Part shown: positions 48,242-59,030 of the stretch, in pieces | How the letters are laid out: each line of letters begins with the position of its first letter | Position numbering within the stretch: the first letter of the stretch is position 1 | Assembly: GCF_002904345.1 (NCBI RefSeq) | Contig: NZ_PEIH01000005.1 | Coordinates: 984,449-1,048,448, forward strand | From: Bacteroidetes bacterium endosymbiont of Geopemphigus sp. | Lineage (GTDB): Bacteria; Bacteroidota; Bacteroidia; Flavobacteriales; Blattabacteriaceae | Direction: 5' to 3' | Length of the DNA: 64,000 bases | Notes under the pieces: generated by a model | What the model was told of the DNA's origin: nothing | Database searches by the model: none | What the model saw: only the letters and a program-made list of their open reading frames with translations | Position numbers and translations under genes: made by a program

Positions 48242-49156
48242 ATGGGTATTAAATTTCAAAAAAATATTAGCTCCGTCAAGAGAAGAATACTAGAATACAT
48301 TGATTTTAAATTAATTAAAAAAAATGATTTTTTAAAAAAAATAAAACTATCTGCTACGAATTTTCACGGGAAAAACGCAAAAAGTGAATTAGGTGGAGAC
48401 AAAATATTCGAAATTTTAAGATGTTTTCCAGAAATTAGTCCTGAGTGGCTTATTACAGGAAGGGGTAACATTATTCGGAAATTAAGAGATGAGAAATTAA
48501 TAAACGTGGAAAAACACATTAATGAAAATACATTATTTCAGGGTAAGGAAATCAAAATCGAGAAATCGAGAAATCAAAATAATTTTTCATTTTCAGTAAG
48601 ATTAAATTCTATTCTGAAAAACTACAAAGTTAGTGGTTATAAGCTATCCAAAGAATTTAATTTGGCTGAATCGACCATCTCAAATTATAGAAGTGGAAAA
48701 TCTTTCCCTGCATCTGAATTTCTAATTAAGTTAGGAGAAAAATACGAAAACTTAAATTTAAATTGGCTAATAACAGGTGATGGTCATATGTTAAGAGAAA
48801 AGGAATCTCACAAACAAAATGAGGATTCACCTAAAATTTTGAGAGAGTTATCTCATGAAGAATTTATAAACTCACATAATCACAGTAAGAAAGAGATAGA
48901 GCTATTAAAAGAAAGATTAGTGGAAAAGGATAAGCATATAGATGATATAAAATCCTCTCTCGAACGTCAGGTAGCTTCCCTGCAGTCTAACATGGATATA
49001 ATAATCAAAGCCAAGGACGAGTTGCTCAAGGCAAGAGAAGAAGTCCTGAGAAACAAAGATGAAGTTATAGCCATACAGAAACAACACATTAAAGAGCTTA
49101 GTAGAAAAAAAATAAAATCATCGATCTTAGCAACCTCTCTGCCGCTGAACAAATAA
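48242..49156 (+). CDS. Phage-type repressor with two helix-turn-helix domains
   Basis: 304 residues. Two similar units are visible: residues about 13-80 (RRILEYIDFKLIKKNDFLKK and EISPEWLITGRGNIIR) and about 120-182 (VRLNSILKNYKVSGYKLSKE, STISNYRSGKSFPASE, LNLNWLITGDGHMLR). Both end in the NWLITGxGxM signature of phage/Bacteroides XRE regulators. A long coiled coil covers about 215-290. The frame is open, but a run of eight A (about 49105-49112) seems to shift the true C-terminus: in the other frame DLSNLSAAEQITVEREGNT continues to a TAG near 49255. No peptidase domain. It is divergent from the decayed early genes. Confidence 0.75.
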   Translation: MGIKFQKNISSVKRRILEYIDFKLIKKNDFLKKIKLSATNFHGKNAKSELGGDKIFEILRCFPEISPEWLITGRGNIIRKLRDEKLINVEKHINENTLFQGKEIKIEKSRNQNNFSFSVRLNSILKNYKVSGYKLSKEFNLAESTISNYRSGKSFPASEFLIKLGEKYENLNLNWLITGDGHMLREKESHKQNEDSPKILRELSHEEFINSHNHSKKEIELLKERLVEKDKHIDDIKSSLERQVASLQSNMDIIIKAKDELLKAREEVLRNKDEVIAIQKQHIKELSRKKIKSSILATSLPLNK

Positions 49157-49293
49157 CGGTAGAGCGAGAAGGAAACACAATGGTAATCAAAGAAGCTAAA
49201 AAAATATCTCCCTCTTACTCAGCACGTGACACACCCCGCCTATCTGGGCGTAAGTAGTCGTTTTTTTCATATATAAAAAATCATACCTATCAA

Positions 49294-49315
49294 GGTATAT
49301 CCTAAAGGATATACC
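49294..49315. repeat. Short perfect inverted repeat
   Basis: GGTATATCC, four-base loop, GGATATACC. It lies 40 bases after the shifted end of the repressor frame. No T-run follows, so a terminator is doubtful. Confidence 0.4.
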
Positions 49316-49580
49316 TCCATTAGCTTAGAAAATCTTCATTTTTAGTCTTTACTCTCTTGTAAAAAGTAGAGGTGCATTATACTTAAGCGGTGTTATATAA
49401 CTATTTATTAAAGAATCTCACGGAGATATATTCTTTAAAGTATTGCATGATAACTTTTAGTATTATTTTAATATATTAATTTGAGAATCTTCATATCCTT
49501 TTGTGCTTAATTAGTTGAATACAATTAAATAGGATAGATATAAGGCAGAGAAATATACCTTAATTTAAAAGTTAATTTTT

Positions 49581-49955
49581 ATGAGAAATATTTTACTATC
49601 TCGTGCGTTAACGGTATTGTTTTTGTCTTATGATGACAATTACGAGAGTCAAAAAATAAAACCAAGCGAATCGGCTCAATTTGAACTTGATAAATATGGG
49701 AAAACCCAACTTCATTAGGTAATAATCAATAGAAATACAGAAGCTACTAAAGAACTTATAGAAAAAGGGGAGTATATCAGTACTAAAAATAAGTACGGCT
49801 ACACTCCACTTCATGTGGAGGCTTATCGAAATGATAAAGAAATAGTTAATGTTCTTATATCTAAAGACGCCAATAAAAAGACTGAGGATAAAAACGGAAA
49901 AATCCCTTATAATTTAGTAAGCGATCCGGAACTTAAAAAGTTTCCTGATCCATAA
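49581..49955 (+). pseudogene. Ankyrin-repeat protein interrupted by one in-frame stop
   Basis: A 124-codon frame with a single TAG at 49716-49718 (codon 46) and no frameshift. The N-terminus MRNILLSRALTVLFLSYDDN is a hydrophobic leader. Before the stop: YGKTQLH, where ankyrin repeats have G.TPLH.A. After it: IINRNTEATKELIEKGEYIS, then NKYGYTPLHVEAYRNDKEIV and NVLISKDANKKTEDKNGKIP, a clean repeat. Ankyrin proteins of symbionts are often exported to host cells. The single lesion implies very recent loss. Confidence 0.7.
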
Positions 49956-49998
49956 CAGGATTTTATCCGTTCTCTTGTAGTTATTTTTTCCATTAAAA

Positions 49999-50036
49999 GA
50001 ACCCTGTTTTCTTCATAAGAGAACAAGGTTTTTTGT
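49999..50036 (+). terminator. Hairpin terminator after the ankyrin frame
   Basis: GAACCCTGTTTTCTT pairs imperfectly with AAGAGAACAAGGTT, followed by TTTTTTG. Located 44 bases after the ankyrin TAA. Confidence 0.55.
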
Positions 50037-50129
50037 TTCCTGAAGGTGTTCTTTTACAAGAAAGATCCGTTTGTTCTTATTTGTTGATAACTTTTGCTTT
50101 TTGTTAAAATGTGATTAAGAAGGATTTTT

Positions 50130-51020
50130 TCGGGTATTATACATCAAATACGATTTGATATCGGCGCAGATTGTCGATGGGAACATCTCGCTAAAAACCC
50201 TCCTTGAAGGAAAGAAAATCCGTGAGCTCAACTGGTCAAACGTGGAGTTTAGCTCGGATCCGGATAAATTTATCGGGACCTTTTCCAAAACCGTCGATTA
50301 TATCCATGCCATAGGTGGACTATGAAGCGAATATAAAGTTCGATACCGACCCCACGTCGTGACCACTTACAACACCTCCTTCGATATCTTATCGAACGTA
50401 TGGGAAAAATTCTTCATGTGAGCATAAGCTCAGCTCGCGTTATATGGACAAAAACGATCCGATAAAGAGCGTTGAGTTTCTAAATACCATCGGTTTACCC
50501 CTACTAAGGGTTATTTGCTGAAAGAGGTTGGTAAAGATTCGCGATACGATCTTGAGTACTACATGGATGATCGTCGTGACACAGGATGGAAACAATCGTT
50601 AAACCCATACGTTAAATCTTCTTGCTCTCTGAACCCTTAATAAGGGTAAAAAAGGAGGCTACTCTAAGTTTAACAAGGGCTTATATTTTGAGCGCGGCGA
50701 CCTGCTGAGGACGCAAGGATGTATTGAAATTCCTTTGGATAGCGGACAATATTCTTGTGACCTTGATCCTATAAGATCAAACTGGGCACCAAGATTCCTC
50801 CAATGAATATAGTTTTAAAACAACTTATAAAAAACGTGTGGCGGATTTCTCCTTTATAGATATCTATATCCCTCCCGAAACTACCATATATCTGAGATCA
50901 AAACGATGGGATTGTGATAAATCCTTCCTCAAATGGTATCTGAATATTAAGTTCAAACCCCCTCTTCCGGGGATTATTATAATTATTCAAACTTCCTTAA
51001 AAAGGATATTTACTTCTATA
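50130..51020 (+). pseudogene. Decayed phage structural gene region, not identified
   Basis: Plus-strand pieces: QIVDGNISLKTLLEGKKIRE with LNWSNVEFSSDPDKFIGTFS and KTVDYIHAIGG (50175-50325), TTYNTSFDILSNVWEKFFM, YSKFNKGLYFERGDLLRTQG and CIEIPLDSGQYSCDLDPIRS (about 50660-50775). The order and location before the tape-measure relic suggest phage tail or conjugation-like structural genes, but no family could be named. Confidence 0.4.
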
Positions 51021-51029
51021 AGTTATTCA

Positions 51030-52255
51030 AAGAACCTTACAACTATAACGATATATATTAAGAGATATATCGAAAGCTCAAAACGAGATCTATCGTTTGG
51101 GCAAGGAAAACATGGCGAAAACCATCGAAGAGAAGTTTAGTTTGGAAGACCAGATGTATGAAAAAGAGCAAAGCTTGCTTGATAAAAAATATAGAGCGAA
51201 AAAGATCATCCAAAAGAGTACGAGCGTGATAGCTTAAACATCGATATAGAACATAAGGCATAAAAGGCGCAGATCGCCATGGAGTATGTCAATAAGGATA
51301 TCGAGCTTTTCGACCTACAACATAAGGTTCGATTAGATAAGGAAAAGACCCTTACCAAAGGACTAGTTAAGGAAGAGTAAAAGCCTCTAGATGAGATCTT
51401 TAGAGATAAAAATTTTCTTTGGATGAGCAAAAAAAAGGCAGGAGGGATAACGGAGAAAGACTATGCTATCGAATCGCTTAAACTTGATCAATGGCTCGCC
51501 GGGAAGAAAAAAGTCTTTAACGACAATCTGATCGAAAAGGAGCACATCGACGCGCAAACCAAGCTGAGAACCAGAAAATATAAGCGAGAAAATGAGCTTT
51601 TCCTGAAAAAGGCGGAGATCGAGATTGAGAAGCAAACGGCATTAGAAGCGGCCAAACAAACATATGCCGATAAATAAATCATAGAGGATAAATTATAAAG
51701 CTACCACAGAGGATGCCGAGAAGGAACACGCCGATAAAGAAGGCGAAAAACTCAACGCGCACCTCTGACCATGGCGGCCAACACAACAGGGGCGCTCCGT
51801 TGGGGATTTAGGCAAAAAAACCGATGCGGGTAAGGCCGACGCTATCGCTCAGACCACCATCGCCACATATCAGAGCGCCATGGAAGCTTACAAATCTTTA
51901 TCAGGCATATAGGTTCAGCCTTGGCAGCAGCCGCGGCTGCTGCGGACACCGTCACGGGTATAGCTGCCGATACTTCCGATATCAAAAGTAAAGCTTGATC
52001 TCTGGGATCGGACAGGTTCGGCCTATAAGAACCCCGCTCGGGCGGCATGTGGTGCCTTAATTATCCTTAAAAGACCTTCGCACGCGCAAGGGGGCGTCGA
52101 TCTTTACGATAGTTCGGGAAGAGCGGTGGTAAACGCCGAAGGAGACAAGAAGGTAGTCATTATCAATAAACGCTCCTCGCGCCTTTTATAGGATCTGAGC
52201 TTCTTGAATCAAAGCACAGAGGGATATCTGCTCAAATCAGGCTAAGTCTAAGAGC
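51030..52255 (+). pseudogene. Decayed phage tail tape-measure protein
   Basis: Long coiled-coil part: EIYRLGKENMAKTIEEKFSL, EDQMYEKEQSLLDKKYRAKK, IAMEYVNKDIELFDLQHKVR (51281-51335), LDKEKTLTKGLVKEE, then 51423-51677 with HIDAQTKLRTRKYKRENELF. The C-terminus has the tape-measure signature ADAIAQTTIATYQSAMEAYK (51838-51900), a Gly/Ala-rich part and HAQGGVDLYDSSGRAVVNAE with GDKKVVIINKRSSRL (about 52081-52180). At least six lesions. Tape-measure genes set tail length; this one is dead. Confidence 0.65.
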
Positions 52256-52419
52256 CGAAATAGATACCAAAGCCTTAAAATAGAGACCTTAAGAACATCG
52301 CTTAAGCCTGAACTCATCAGAGAAGTCATCAAAAAGGCTTTGACACAACTAAGGTGGTTCTCTTTACGGATTAGGTGAATAAGCATATTAAGGAAAGTGA
52401 GCATATCAATGAAATAAGC

Positions 52420-52760
52420 CATGTTTAAAAACTTCCGTAGGCAAACATTAAAAGCTCAAGCCACCTGTTTAAATAAAATACGCCATGTTTGAGATAAAAA
52501 ACATCTTGGATGGCTAGAAGAACGATTTTAAAAAAAATCCTTTCTCAGAAAAGATCGCCAAAGAGAGCGCTCTGCAATGCACTCGCTATCCAGAGGCTGG
52601 ATACGATAAGTTCTTTAGCTGGATCAAAGGCGATTCCATCGCCGAAAGAGGAATGGTCTGTGCCCTCTGCGGAAACGTTTAAGCGCTTTACCTTCTTATC
52701 TCTGAAAGAGAGAAACTTAACTGCGATGTTCCGGGGGCACCTGCTTTTCGTATCATTTAA
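52420..52760 (+). pseudogene. Short phage-gene scrap after the tape-measure relic
   Basis: Plus-strand piece MFEIKNILDG, stop, then SEKIAKESALQCTRYPEAGY and DKFFSWIKGDSIAERGM. It reads as protein and follows the tape-measure relic, where a tail gene is expected, but I cannot name the family. Confidence 0.35.
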
Positions 52761-52774
52761 ATGACTTAATGGAT

Positions 52775-53145
52775 GTTTTACGTTAGTTTTGAGGTAGTCG
52801 GTTCAGATCATTGCATTTCAATACATACCAACCGAAAAGACTTTTATATCATGGTGTCTTTTTAAATACCATGAGATGCGAAGATGCCCTAGATGATAGT
52901 TTTTACGTAAGTAAATAATCTTTTCGTCAATATGAAGCGCTATTCTGATCTTTGTATTTTCAGGGAAGGGTTTTTTTATTGATCAAAGTGGTTGCTCCTT
53001 TTTCTTCATAAGCTCTCTTCCAATTGTAATATCTATCCCTAGATATACCAAAGTATTTACAGGTTTTGAAAATATTCGCCGTTTTCTTGGCATGGTCAAG
53101 AACTTTTATATTCCGACGAATATATGATTGCTCTTTTAAATTCAT
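52775..53145 (-). pseudogene. IS481-type transposase, N-terminal remnant
   Basis: Frame from 53145: MNLKEQSYIRRNIKVLDHAK, then FKTCKYFGISRDRYYNWKRA with YEEKGATTLINKK, the helix-turn-helix of IS481-type transposases. Across a stop and shift: NTKIRIALHIDEKIIYLRKN, YHLGHLRISWYLKRHHDI, then a degenerate DLNRLPQN. The DDE domain is missing and no terminal inverted repeats were found, so the element is a truncated relic. Confidence 0.7.
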
Positions 53146-54916
53146 ATCCTTTAGAATTTTGATTGACAGGCTACAAGCTGTAGACCAATATTCCCCAATG
53201 GACTATATCTTTATAGTGAAAATGTGGTGTTTGTGGAGTGAAAACTCAAGAGGTTTTTACTCTTTTAGAGGGTCGTCTGTATCCTCTCTGTGTCACGCGA
53301 AATCATTTTTGAATTATGAAAACGAAAAATGTGACGCAAAAATATAAACTGAGGAAGAGGTTATAAAATGTAAAATTTTTATTCAAATTTTTCAAGCTGA
53401 AACCATTTGCGCTTTGATTAAAATAATTTTAGATTAATCCTTTCCTTTATAAGATCTTATAGTTAGGTAACAGGAATTTTCATCCTTACATTTTCTATCT
53501 TTCACTTCAAAAGAAACTGTCCAGAACAGTATTATTATTCCTAATCATAGCAGAAGCGAAATCAGGATCAACCTCAGAGCAAGCTTTTTTAAGGAACAAT
53601 TGAGCCATTTTAAAACTTTCAGAATGAGCAGAATCTGCAGAGACTCTACCTTCAGAACTTGCATTTTGCTGGATTATTACCTTATAAGCAAGCGATTATT
53701 AAAAATAAGTGTAAATTTTTAATCATAATATCTATATTATATTTTTATATATTTAACAGAAAGTTTTTTCCTAGAAAAATAATAACTGTCGAGTTCATCA
53801 TCCATAAAAAATTAATTTCAAATACAGCAGATTTTTCGCGATATGTTTTACTAAACATTTATACACGAAAGAATCTGTGACTTTTTGCGTATTGACTTCA
53901 TCAGATCCGAAAGAGAATCTAAAACCTTACTAACTGTTTTGAGATACCGTAGAACGTGCCTTTAGTTACCAACTTACTGAGAAAAAAAGATTTATAAATG
54001 TGTTGTGCTCTATTATAAATATGCAATTTAAGCGTATCCAACTTATTAAATCGACTGTTAATTGATTTTGTACATATAAAATTACGGATTAAATTATCTG
54101 GATCATTTAAAAATCAGTTACCCCATACTTTTCCTTCATGACTATAAAGAAAATTAGCGAAAAAACATTTGTTCAAGAGACCAGATTCTCTTTAGCCGAC
54201 TCTGACAAAACATAAATAGAAGAGGAACCGAAAACAAGTCAAGGTTATATAAAAATTAAATAATAATGCAAATCAAAGCTTTCAGATACAGGCTGAGCGC
54301 GAAAATAAAATTCGCGAAGGGGTTTATTTATATAAATTTTGTTTTTAATCTTTAGTAAAACGAGTAAGATTTAATCTTACATTTAGTTGATAAGAAAAAT
54401 TTCATTTGCTGAAACGAAAATAAAAAGGCACTAAAAAACAATTAACTTGAGAAGTTAAAGAAAATTTCAAATCGGGTATAAAACTAAAGAGAGATCACGT
54501 TTAATATTCTGAAAATCAATTTCAGAATAAAATATTCGTTTTCAATTTATTTATAATAAGATTATGAAATTTTTCGATCTAAATAATTGATGAAATTCAA
54601 AATAATATCTTATTTAAAAGATCTTTGAGAAGAGTAAAGCATGAAATTATCAATTCTCAATAGATCAGAATTTTATGAAAATAGCACTTAATCCAAAGAG
54701 TCTCTTTTATAAACTAGCTAAAAGATTAAACCACTTATTAAAAAGATAAATCTTCACGGAACTTAACTATTTCATTTTTTATAAAAAGTGGCCGAATCTG
54801 CAGATTGCAATACAATATAAAACGCTTTCAATAGTTTTAAAAAAAAGTGAATTTCAGATCATAAATATTTAATGAAGATAGAATGTTTTTAAACTTTTAA
54901 TTCTATTAAAAATGAT
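53146..54916. other. 1.8-kb stretch without a recognisable gene
   Basis: Very AT-rich. One minus-strand piece of some 60 codons (53690-53507), VIIQQNASSEGRVSADSAHS and ESFKMAQLFLKKACSEVDPD, reads as the end of a lost protein I cannot identify. A few short stretches with biased composition occur elsewhere. No RNA gene until the tRNA-fMet promoter. Confidence 0.45.
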
Positions 54917-54924
54917 TATATTTG
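54917..54924 (+). promoter_or_regulatory. -7 box (TATATTTG) of tRNA-fMet
   Basis: A perfect TAnnTTTG box eight bases before the mature tRNA 5' end. Identical to the boxes at rplU, pyrH, serS and the aminotransferase gene. Confidence 0.65.
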
Positions 54925-54932
54925 CCCCATAT

Positions 54933-55005
<73 letters not shown>

Positions 55006-55735
55006 CAATTAATTTTTATAATCGTCTCATCTTTAATACTATTAAATTTGAGGCGGTTTATTTTGATAACACTTAAGGAACTTGCTCTTAGTAATAAAAT
55101 CCGAAGTCATCATACTTCAAAATGATTTTCAGCACTCTGTTATCTAGAAATTTTTTCTGTAAAAAAATTCCTGGTTAATAGCTTTATCAATCAAAAAATT
55201 TTCTAAATCAATGAAATCTATATCTAGACTTCCGGGAGTAAATGTTTGATATTTTTTTCAAGTTATTTTCCCGCTCTATAAAAAACAGCAAGCTGAGCTC
55301 GTATTTATAAAGATTAAAAAGAATAGACTTATTTTAATCCGTCTAAAATCACACAGCCAATCATTATTCGTATTTCTTCATTAAGAATAAGTGAAGAAAA
55401 ATATTTCTATAAGAGATAATTAAGTTTATTAGAAAAACAAGATTAAATTTATTGAGGGTGAGATTATTTTTTAATAAACTTAGATAAATAAATGAAACAA
55501 GGGTTTACTTACTGTGATCATATACACTGCGCCTTATAAGGCATCAAAATGTTTATAGATTACTTATTTTTATCTTTAGCTACATAAATTTTCTCTTTTT
55601 GAAAGTCTTCTCATTGCTTTCAGGATTTTTTTATAACTCACAGCAAAATCATGCTGTGAGGTTGTAACAGATTAACACCAACACAATATGCGATTATATT
55701 TGATTCCCCTCTTAAGCAGAGTAAAATAAATTATT
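55006..55735. other. Gene-free stretch after tRNA-fMet
   Basis: AT-rich sequence without a readable protein. No terminator hairpin of note. Confidence 0.45.
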
Positions 55736-56770
55736 CTATCTACGAATTGTATCATCTACAGTTAATATTATCTTTCCGATACAATTATTCGAAAGCATCA
55801 AAACGTGTTCCCGATCAAAATCTTCAAGTACAAAGCAGGAATGTATTTTAGGGTGTAACCTACTTGATTTCAGTAAGGGAAGCAATTGATTTTGTATTTC
55901 TTTAGATAGCTGCGCTTTTTCCTTTATCGCAAGAGGATGTAGAACAGATCCCATTATTGTCAAATTTTGAGTAATGAGATGACCCAGATCGATATTCCCT
56001 CGGTCATCCGACCGGAATCGATTAATACAAGAGATCCCACGCGCTTTAATATTTTCTAGGTTACGATCGAGGTAATCTGGTCCTGCCATATCCAGAATAA
56101 GATCAATACCTGTATTTTTCATCATTTGCATAGTAGCTAGGGTATAGTATTACACAACCCGAACCGGCCCGCCTGATAGCCTGAATCTTTGCCATGTTTC
56201 TTACCGTAGTGATGAATTTCGCCCCGAATGCTTTGGCAATAATTTAGTATGGTTATATTATTCATACTCCTCCGTTTCCACCGTGAATTAGTACAGCATC
56301 ATTGGATTTTAGCCCGACGAGTTTTATAAAATTGTACCACATCCTAAACCCATGATTTAGGAAGCGCTTCGGCGATTTCATACGATACGTCATCTGGTAT
56401 AAGCATGCTAGTTTGCTCAGGAGCTAACACATAAGTAGCATAACCTCCCCCCCCTCTGAAGAAGCGATATTACGCGATCTTCCTTTGAGAAACGACTTAC
56501 TTTTTCTTACATCTACTACCTCACCTGATATTTCAAACCTAATACCTCAGAGGCCTCCAAAGGAGGGGAGATACTGTCCCTGACTTTGTTCAATATCAGC
56601 GCGGGGCTCTTATGGCTTTTACTTTTATAAACAATTCACGATCTTTAGGAGATACCACGGATGCTTTCCGAATCCCATGAAATGGGCAGGGATCTACGGT
56701 AGTATGAACTAACCGGTAAACTGAAGGAAGCAGGGCATCTTCTTTTCTTTCATATCATTCTCATTTATAT
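55736..56770 (-). pseudogene. Decayed NAD(P)H:quinone oxidoreductase (zinc-type alcohol dehydrogenase-like)
   Basis: The C-terminal frame (56131-55736) is clean: GIDLILDMAGPDYLDRNLEN and HLITQNLTIMGSVLH, with a TVDDTIRR end. Upstream, across shifts: VRDSISPPLEASEVLGLKYQ, ISGEVVDVRKSKSF, GGGGYATYVLAPEQTSMLIP (about 56450-56390), DDVSYEIAEALP, VLIHGGNGGV-like sequence broken near 56290, and an altered NAD(P)-binding loop. PIG3/QOR-type. The clean C-terminus is too short to act alone. Confidence 0.75.
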
Positions 56771-57180
56771 CTTAATTAAAGTAGCTCCCCAGGAAAAGCC
56801 AACGGAGCTGGAATCCAGAACTCAATAATCATCAGACCTTATCCTGGAGTGCTCCCAACACGATTTTAATCCAAAAAAATGTCCGCCTACTCACATTTAA
56901 ATAGTTATTTAAGTGTCACAATTTCTCCAAAAAGACGAAAAAATTTCCATTTCAAAAATCGAGGCATATTCAAAAATCGAGGCATAAAATTAGCTTCTGC
57001 AGGTTTTTGAACCTTGAACCTATAAACCTTTTTTATCTTTAGTTATATTTATGAGGTCTTTTTTAAATATTTTTTAGTCGAGTTTACTAAAACTAAAACA
57101 CCATCATACTTAATAAATACCATTGGACTTAAAAGTTTTTTTAACTTTTAAACAAATATCCCTTTTTAAAAAGGAGCTCT
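56771..57180. other. Gene-free stretch
   Basis: No readable gene. A near-exact short direct repeat (caaaaatcgaggcata, about 56955-56986) occurs twice in tandem. Confidence 0.4.
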
Positions 57181-57900
57181 TTCCTGCGTCAAAGTGATTC
57201 CTCGAAAAGGTTCTTCCTATAAGATAATTCAACTGACTTATCCTTACATTCAAAATATTTTTTCATCTCTTCTATTTCTTTATCAGTATCAAAAAAAAGC
57301 TAGATATAAATTCTATCATTCCGTATGTGCTTTGTATTTTGTTTTCAAAATATCTTTTTGTTAAATTATTTTCATTCTTTGAGAGATCAAACTTCAAAAA
57401 AATCAATAATCTCTTCGAATTCAAAAGCTTCGTAAAAGAAGCTCTTTTCCTTCTGTATACACAAAGTCAAACATTTTTTTAAATCTGTTACTTCCTCATC
57501 AAAGGATACTTTTGCGTCTTTTAAGTAATCTTTATCGCTTTTCCTATTAATTTATTTTTGAACAAGATGACTCTATTGATTAACTTGACGGTTAAGAGAA
57601 ACTATATTAGCAAAGAGCTCGACAATTTCACATATACCAGGGAGAGAAGTTTTGATGCTATACTATAATGAATTAAACTTGGATCGATAAGGAAAGATCT
57701 GATCTTCTGTTTTGTTCATCAACAAACGAGTGACCATCTCTTCTTTAGAGAATTCCTGTTTAGAGAATTCCTGATATTTCGCGGGTTTAGCTTTCCATTT
57801 TTTCAGAAGTTTTTTAGACAGACTATCCTTGCGTTCATCATAAGTTTCTAACTTAATAAGTCTATTTTCTGCATCTTCTATGTTAGTAATTGTTGGTGAT
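57181..57900 (-). pseudogene. Unidentified decayed gene
   Basis: A long minus-strand stretch reads as one former protein: TITNIEDAENRLIKLETYDE, RKDSLSKKLLKKWKAKPAKY, EMVTRLLMNKTEDQIFPYRS, LPGICEIVELFANIVSLNRQ and KVSFDEEVTDLKKCLTLCIQ, with charged helical character. It contains an in-frame tandem duplication (EFSKQEFSKE, encoded at about 57746-57771). Several stops and shifts. No family recognised. Confidence 0.4.
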
Positions 57901-57929
57901 AGCTCACTATATCCTCTTGATTTTTCATA

Positions 57930-57977
57930 AAATAAATTTTTAAAAAAAAGAGTACTCTTTTTTTTAAAAATTTATTT
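57930..57977. repeat. 48-bp perfect palindrome
   Basis: Two 24-base arms meet at 57953/57954 with no loop; the centre is GAGTACTC, flanked by A8 on the left and T8 on the right, then T5/A5 and AAA/TTT. It could form a hairpin with a T-run in both directions, as a bidirectional terminator, or a cruciform. It lies at the 5' edge of the unidentified minus-strand relic. Confidence 0.8.
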
Positions 57978-58479
57978 ATTTTTTTATACTTTTTTAATAA
58001 AAATATCTTCTTTTATCTATTATGTTTAATTATTAATCAGTGAATTACGATAAAAAATTCCAAAGAAATTATAAGGAAATGTAAATATTACTAAATATTA
58101 AATAATAATTTAAATTATAGTTACTTACTGACTCTTAACAAATTATTATATAACAATACTTCTTCATAAATCACCTCTATTTTTTTACAATAGCGTAAAG
58201 ATTCAAATGAGAATTTTCCAGAAAAAAAGGATATTCCGGTATTGGTTATAATCAAGAGTAGTACTACTCTTGAAACTAAAGAGCAATAAGAAAAAACCTA
58301 TAGACAGAGTTGTCTTAGCTTTAAACTGGGCACAGAAATTTAAGTTCTATCTGATAAAAGTATCAGATAGAAGAGGATTCTGATTCTAAGTATTATTTTA
58401 ACATCTTTTTGAGCAGCAAAATCAAATAGGTTTTTTTTATAATAAAGATCGATTAGTTTTTCGCTCTCGGTAGCCTTAT
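57978..58479. other. Gene-free stretch
   Basis: Extremely AT-rich, with runs of T and A. No protein or RNA gene seen. Confidence 0.45.
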
Positions 58480-58720
58480 GAGACTTAATAACTAGCTTTA
58501 TTCATCATTTATCTTTAAGATATATCTAGCGGGATTTTTTACTTTATTATTTTTAATATCCATATATGGAGCTTGCTCTTATAAAAACCTTGAAAATCTA
58601 TGTATTGTTATTCATGATAGCCATATGAAGTGGGGTTCCCTTTTATATTATCTTTATCATTTAAGTCAAATTATGATCGAAAAAATACCTAAGCTTCCAT
58701 GGCGCGATAAGATTTCTGAA
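58480..58720 (-). pseudogene. Ankyrin-repeat scrap
   Basis: On the minus strand KGTPLHMAIMNNN (about 58646-58608) is an ankyrin repeat core (G.TPLH.A). The flanking NDKDN and downstream residues, broken by stops, fit an adjoining repeat. Too short to say more. Confidence 0.45.
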
Positions 58721-59030
58721 TAAAACCGTCCACACAAATTTTATTATTCACTAGCTGAGCAAAACCGCGATAAATAAGAATACAGGCAGACAAAATCAGA
58801 TAATTAATTTACTTATATATTATTTAATATAAAAATGATTATTTATAATACATATATTTTTTAAAATTACATGAATCAAAAAATTCTCATTTTAAGACTA
58901 TTTTAAATATTAGATGTTGAATCAGAATTATACTTTTGATCCGGATTACCCATTAATTATAAAGTTCTTTTATTTATTGATTAATTGATTTATAAATAAT
59001 TATATTTACAAATAAGCCAAAACATAAAAT

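Noticed and set aside
52775-53145. Intact insertion sequence
   Set aside because: Only the N-terminal part of the transposase remains, with stops, and no terminal inverted repeats or target duplication could be found.
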